From: a bacterium HR12
GTDB taxonomy: Bacteria; Actinomycetota; UBA4738; HRBIN12
NCBI GenBank assembly: GCA_002898915.1
Contig: BEHO01000081.1
Location: 1 to 6,042 of the forward strand
Reading direction: 5' to 3'
DNA: 6,042 bases
In this document: positions 4,672 through 6,042 of the stretch, one piece after another
Position numbering within the stretch: position 1 is the first letter of the stretch
How the letters are laid out: each line of letters starts with the position of its first letter
Notes under the pieces: generated by a model
Told to the model about the DNA's origin: nothing
The model's database searches: none
The model's input: only the letters and a program-made list of their open reading frames with translations
Made by a program: the position numbers and the translations under genes

Positions 4672-6029
4672 CTACTCGGGGAGCTGGATGAAGCGGACGG
4701 CCTCGGCGCCGATGACCCGCTCGATCTCCGCGATGACCTCCGGCGGCACCGGGCTGTCGAGCACGAGCCCCATGAGCGCCGTGCCGCCCCGGCTCCGCCG
4801 CCCGACGTCCATGGTGGCGATGTTGATGTCGTGGTTGCCGAGGGCCGTTCCGACCGCCCCGATCACGCCGGGGCGGTCCTCGTAGAAGAAGAAGAGCATG
4901 TACGGCGAGGGCTCCATCTCGATGTCGTAGCCGTTCACCTCGACGATGCGCTCGCGTTCGCGCTTCCCGACGAGGGTCCCGGACACCGACACCGGTCCGT
5001 CGTCGGTCTCGGCCCGCACCGAGACGAGGTTCACGTAGTCGGTCGAGACCGAGGATCGCATCTCGCTGATCGCGAGGCCCCGCTCCCGGGCGATGATCGG
5101 GGCGTTCACCAGCGACACGGGCTCGTGCACGACGCCCGCCAGCACCCCCTTGATCACGGCGAGCGTGAGGACCCGCGTGTCCACCTCCCCGATGCGGCCG
5201 AGGTACCGGCACTCGATGGCCCGGACGGCGCCGCCGGCCATCCCCGTCACGATCCGGCCGAGCTTGTCGCAGAGCGGCAGGAACGGGCGGGCGATCTCGG
5301 GGACCTCCGTCCCGGCGGAGACGTTCACCGCGTAGGGCACGAACTCGCCCCGGAGCGCGAGCCGCACCATCTCCGCCACCGTCACGCCCGCCCTGTCCTG
5401 GGCCTCCGCGGTCGAGGCGCCGAGGTGCGGGGTCACGACCACGTTGTCCAGCCGGAACAGGGGCGAGTCCGTGGTCGGCTCCTCGGCGAACACGTCGAGC
5501 GCGGCCCCCGCCAGCCGCCCGTCCTCGAGCGCCTTCACCAGCGCCGCCTCGTCCACGATCCCGCCCCGGGCGGTGTTGATCAGGCGCGCCCCCGGCTTCA
5601 TCATCGAGAGCTCGTGGTCGCCGATGAGCCCCTCGGTCTCGGGCGTCCGCGGCAGGTGGATCGTGATGAAGTCCGACTGCACGAGGAGGGCCTCGAGGGT
5701 CGGCATCAGCTCGACGCCCATCTCCTTCGCGCGCTCCCGCGGCACGTACGGGTCGTAGGCGATGACCCGCATCCCGAAGGCGGCCGCCCGCTGCGCGACG
5801 AGGCTGCCGACGCGGCCGATCCCGATCACCCCGAGGGTCTTGCCCTGCAGCTCCACCCCCTGGAACGCCGAGCGCTCCCACCGCCCCTGCCGGAGCGCCG
5901 CGTCGGCCTGGGGGATGTTCCTCGCCTGGGCGAGGAGGAGGGCCATCGTGTGCTCGGCGGCCGAGACGATGTTGGACTGGGGGGCGTTCACCACGATGAT
6001 GCCCTTGCGGGTGGCGGCCTCCACGTCCA
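4672..6029 (-). CDS. serA: D-3-phosphoglycerate dehydrogenase (long form), 5'-truncated at contig end
   Basis: This NAD-dependent enzyme oxidises 3-phosphoglycerate to 3-phosphohydroxypyruvate, the first step of serine synthesis, in the cytoplasm. About 452 C-terminal residues are present; comparison with the 528-residue Mycobacterium SerA suggests some 78 N-terminal residues are missing. Counting from the codon at 6030-6028, the nucleotide-binding motif is GVIGIGRVG (67-75) with D93 after the next strand. Catalytic residues are R155 (INTARGGIVDE), E184 (DVFAEEP) and H202 (TPHLGAST). An intervening ASB (allosteric substrate binding) domain covers about 245-370, and a C-terminal ACT domain (about 378-452, DRPGVIG at 385-391, INIATMDVG) would bind serine or another effector for feedback control. 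The apparent TTG start at 6030 is not real: its first base belongs to sequencing adapter, and the gene continues off the contig. The stop is 7 bp before the sigma factor ATG, so the two are probably one operon. Confidence 0.95.
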
Positions 6030-6042
6030 AGATCGGAAGAGC
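6030..6042 (+). other. Illumina adapter remnant at contig end (non-biological)
   Basis: The final 13 bases, AGATCGGAAGAGC, are identical to the start of the Illumina TruSeq read-through adapter. They interrupt the conserved serA reading exactly where the family has an N-V-D-V type segment: the base preceding TGGACGTG is replaced by adapter sequence. True genomic sequence therefore ends at 6029. Confidence 0.95.

Noticed and set aside
3875..5881. Minus-strand 668-codon open frame over serA and the sigma gene
   Set aside because: It is an out-of-frame shadow of two clearly identified proteins.

Overview
The window is about 6 kb of very GC-rich bacterial DNA carrying six protein-coding genes and no RNA genes, mobile elements or CRISPR arrays. 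The right edge is the end of an assembled contig: the last 13 bases are an exact copy of the Illumina read-through adapter. The genes are housekeeping-like. GC-rich third positions, strong GGAGG-type ribosome sites, an actinobacterial/Thermus-like set of protein sequences and an RpoH-type heat-shock promoter suggest an uncultivated high-GC bacterium known from a metagenome, for example NC10/Rokubacteria or a deltaproteobacterial-type lineage. That placement is inference and is not settled by the sequence.

Left block, minus strand (positions 2990 down to 1): a PYROXD2/CrtI-like FAD-dependent oxidoreductase, then a YqgE/AlgH (UPF0301) protein 73 bp downstream (46 bp if its GTG start is used), then the N-terminal two thirds of a branched-chain amino acid aminotransferase (ilvE) that runs off the left edge. 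The first two look like one operon. ilvE follows after 145 bp and may be co-transcribed or have its own promoter.

Centre, divergent intergenic region (2991-3153): on the minus strand there is a possible promoter for the oxidoreductase, overlapped by a 6-2-6 inverted repeat typical of TetR-family operators. On the plus strand there is a near-consensus sigma-32 (RpoH) heat-shock promoter, followed by a textbook Shine-Dalgarno site for a small heat-shock protein (Hsp20) gene at 3154-3618.

Right block, minus strand (6029 down to 3720): a 5'-truncated long-form D-3-phosphoglycerate dehydrogenase (serA) followed after only 7 bp by a short sigma-70-family factor. This sigma factor faces hsp20 tail to tail, with a nested hairpin between the two genes. 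It keeps the core-binding and promoter-melting residues but has substitutions at the positions that in E. coli sigma-70 read the -10 and -35 elements, so it is probably an alternative sigma factor.

I see no multi-gene novel system. The points most worth following up are the adapter at the contig end, the heat-shock promoter beside an unusual sigma factor, and the putative TetR-type operator in front of the oxidoreductase.
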